A stretch of DNA of 64,000 nucleotides from Owenia fusiformis (Eukaryota > Annelida > Polychaeta > Sabellida > Oweniidae), in the NCBI GenBank assembly GCA_903813345.2, contig CAIIXF020000008.1, positions 13,058,822 to 13,122,821 on the forward strand, given 5' to 3'. Position 1 is the stretch's first letter. Every line of letters starts with the position of its first letter. The position numbers were made by a program, and so were the translations under genes. The notes below the pieces were generated by a model. That model was not told the origin of the DNA. It worked only from the letters and a program-made list of their open reading frames with translations, and ran no database searches. This document shows, piece after piece, positions 61,610 to 64,000 of this stretch.

Positions 61610-63330
61610 CTGAGTCATTACTGAGCAAGATGAAGTACATGTACAGTCATATGTTTTTAGATTCAGTTTAGTTATTCACACACCTTCCCTCATATAACTT
61701 TTTGGAATACAAATACTACTTTAAGACTGTTTTCATGTCATTTAATTGGAGAATTATGAACATTGTCTCTTCTTAGTTGAAACACTCTAAAATATACTGA
61801 GTTAAAGCATATTAAACAACTTATTAGGTTAACACCTGTAAAAGATAAACACATCTGTTGTTAAAACACCTTTGTATACTGTTTTTCTTGGATCATTTCA
61901 ACCTCACAATATAATTTGAAAATCTGTAAGATATATACCCAGAAATCTATATCTTTTGTGATTTTAGGCCTCAAGATCTTCAACTTATGAATCCATTACA
62001 CCAAAATTGCATAATTTTGTTATCAAGATGAATGTGTCTTATTTTCATATCAAAATGTCAGAAATAATTTGACATTTTCATTTTTAATCAACAATCAAAA
62101 TATACTGAAAACTGAATCCATTTAGGGTTGATAAGAAGTAATATTTGAATAATAAAAACAATAGATGTAAAAAACAACAGACATATCAAATCTAGAAGCC
62201 CCCACTGAGGTTTGGGATCAAGTATGGATATAGATATTGAAATGGAACTCTGAGTTTCCATAGAAACGGCCCACATGAATTTTATCTGTGATCTTTAGTT
62301 ATCACCATTGTCTGCAAACCATTGTCTGCAATATTCATAAACTGTATTCATAATTCAATATATTTCAAGAGAAATCTTTCCAAACAGTTTGTTGCAAACA
62401 GTGCCATGTCTTCATTTTTTTCTTTGAAATTGGGAAATACTTATTCGATAATGAAACATATACATTATCTTAATATTTAATATATCATACTAATTTTTAA
62501 AATATTTTACAGTATCTCTAATTTCTAGAAACAAGTCTATCAAATGTATTCAACAAGGTGAACATTTGTTATTCTACCCAAATAGATTAATTCTTAGAAA
62601 CTTCGATAACAATTGGTGAATATTTTGAATAGCTAGAATTTAGATGAGAGAATTACTGTTACGCCCCTTGTATCAGATCTCTTGGTGTACCTTTGATGTA
62701 AGAGAAATATTAAATAAGAGTTGGAAGTGTAGTGTTATATTAGGTGTGATCAGTTACAAGATGACAGGTCTTTTGAATTTTCCAAAATCACCCATCCCAG
62801 AATTACTCAACTTGACCCAAATCTTTCTCTACTTTGTTTAAAAATGTTTATTACTTAAAGCTGGCATACAACATTTTGAACAATTATTTGTGCATTCTGT
62901 CTTACTTTAATCCCTCATTATCCCTTGATATTTAACATTTGAAAGCTTGACCGTCATGATTATTTAAGCACAGTTGCATCCTGACAGGTCCATCGAGTAC
63001 AGTTTTATCCTGACAGCTCCATTGAATGTAAGAAGACAGATGGAGTTATTGCTCATGGCACTTTCATTCCTGATCTATCAGATATACAATAAACTTTGAC
63101 TTGACCACTTTGGCTCACTTAGTAGTTCAAGTACACCTGACCTTCATATTACGCATACATGTGAGGGGCATCCAAAAACATTTGAAAATATTGCAACTTT
63201 TAAACTGAATGTGTAAAAACTGGGTGTTTTTTGGAATCTGTATTGAGTTTCAAGAATTTGTTGCAGTATGTCACCTAAACTATTTGAAACCTAAAACCTA
63301 ATGCTAACAAATGTACCCCAGCTAGATGCT

Positions 63331-63495
63331 TTTGAGTGTGCCCAGTATTTGAAACCCAATGTTTTTGAATGAACTCTGTATTTTTAAACTTAATGTTTTT
63401 GAATGTCTCCCATATTTGTATCAAATGTCTTTAAATGTGCCCTGTATCAGGAATCTGAAGTCTTTGAATGTGCACTGTATTTGTAACCAAACATC
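63331..63495. repeat. Minisatellite, 33-34 bp unit, five copies
   Basis: Units start at about 63331, 63364, 63398, 63430 and 63463, each TTTGAATGTGCCCTGTATTT-like followed by an AA(C/T)..AATGT tail. A sixth, decayed unit may precede. Units differ by about a quarter of their bases. There is no spacer/repeat pattern, so it is not CRISPR-like. Confidence 0.75.
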
Positions 63496-64000
63496 TTAGT
63501 TTGTTTATTAGTGAAACTCTCACAGTTAATTAGGTTGTGATGAGTTAACTTTAGTGAATCCCTTGATAGTCTTAATTACTGGATCATAGAGATAATATCA
63601 CAACCCATCTGCCTGGGATTATTGGCTCTAAGTTGTCATTTCCCTTAATTAGCCATTTAACATGTCTTTTCGGTGATTCTTGGGATTTAGTGATTTTCAG
63701 TGCATTGACCAGACATAAATCTTAACAAGGGTCATCGCTATTCGGGTTATTTTTATTGAAAAGATTATAAAGAAAAAATAATTAGGCTTAGAGAGTTTAA
63801 GGCTCATGACAAGAAGCAAAGGGGTGGTCAATCAAAAGAATATAAGTTTCTTCTATAAGATAACAGAACTGGAAAAGAAGCTTTTATAGCTAGTCAAAAA
63901 TATCTCAATTTTGTAATACAGAATAATGGTATATTCTGGTCAAAAGTAAAAAGGTAAGGTCCTCATCAATGTACAATGGCCTTGGACTTACATTAGTTAG

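Larger units (their letters stand above)
57718..64000. other. PTK7 intron 7, visible part (over 6.2 kb)
   Basis: Intronic DNA with a 62 bp tandem duplication, a small inverted-repeat element and a 33 bp minisatellite, each listed separately. No Ig exon was found on the plus strand and no other gene on either strand. Confidence 0.6.

Noticed and set aside
63331-63495. CRISPR-like array
   Set aside because: Units are contiguous and diverged, with no constant repeat and unique spacers, and the genome is animal.
57718-64000. PTK7 exon 8
   Set aside because: I looked for an AG followed by a tryptophan-rich Ig4 segment and a DxGxYxC motif and found none on the plus strand.
1-64000. LTR retroelements or other virus-like fossils
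   Set aside because: No paired long terminal repeats, reverse transcriptase, capsid or envelope-like frames were seen.

Overview
The window is animal nuclear DNA. It is AT-rich, its protein-coding pieces are short exons bounded by GT-AG splice sites, and its introns are long and carry transposon-derived repeats. Nothing bacterial, viral or organellar was seen. The repeat types (CATGGC-rich tandem array, AGGTCA-rich satellite, small inverted-repeat elements) fit a marine invertebrate, but I cannot name the phylum from the sequence alone.

Two host genes lie head to head around a shared promoter region at about 7.2-8.4 kb. On the minus strand, three exons (7228-7086, 6768-6473, 6301-6175) encode the first ~189 residues of CFAP61, a protein of the calmodulin- and radial-spoke-associated complex of cilia. 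On the plus strand, seven exons (8385-57717) encode the first ~353 residues of a PTK7 (CCK-4 / off-track) ortholog, the catalytically dead receptor tyrosine kinase of Wnt and planar cell polarity signalling: signal peptide, Ig1, Ig2, Ig3 and the start of Ig4. All PTK7 splice junctions keep frame, and the intron phases run 1,1,2,1,2,1,2. Both genes continue outside the window, CFAP61 to the left and PTK7 to the right.

Region 1-5 kb (inside or beyond CFAP61 intron 3) is repeat-dense. It has a four-copy ~146 bp array, then two nearly identical 1.85 kb units, each built of four ~447 bp sub-repeats packed with AGGTCA half-sites, then two 49 bp hairpin units. I read the latter part as a rolling-circle (Helitron/Helentron-like) non-autonomous element in tandem. 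PTK7 introns hold a piggyBac-derived element with TTAA duplications (32.1-32.8 kb), a second possible TTAA-bounded element (10.4-11.8 kb), large palindromes (36.2-36.5 and 55.6-55.7 kb), a four-copy family of ~170 bp inverted-repeat elements, other small inverted-repeat elements, minisatellites and two tRNA-like relics. The rest of the intronic DNA shows nothing I can name.
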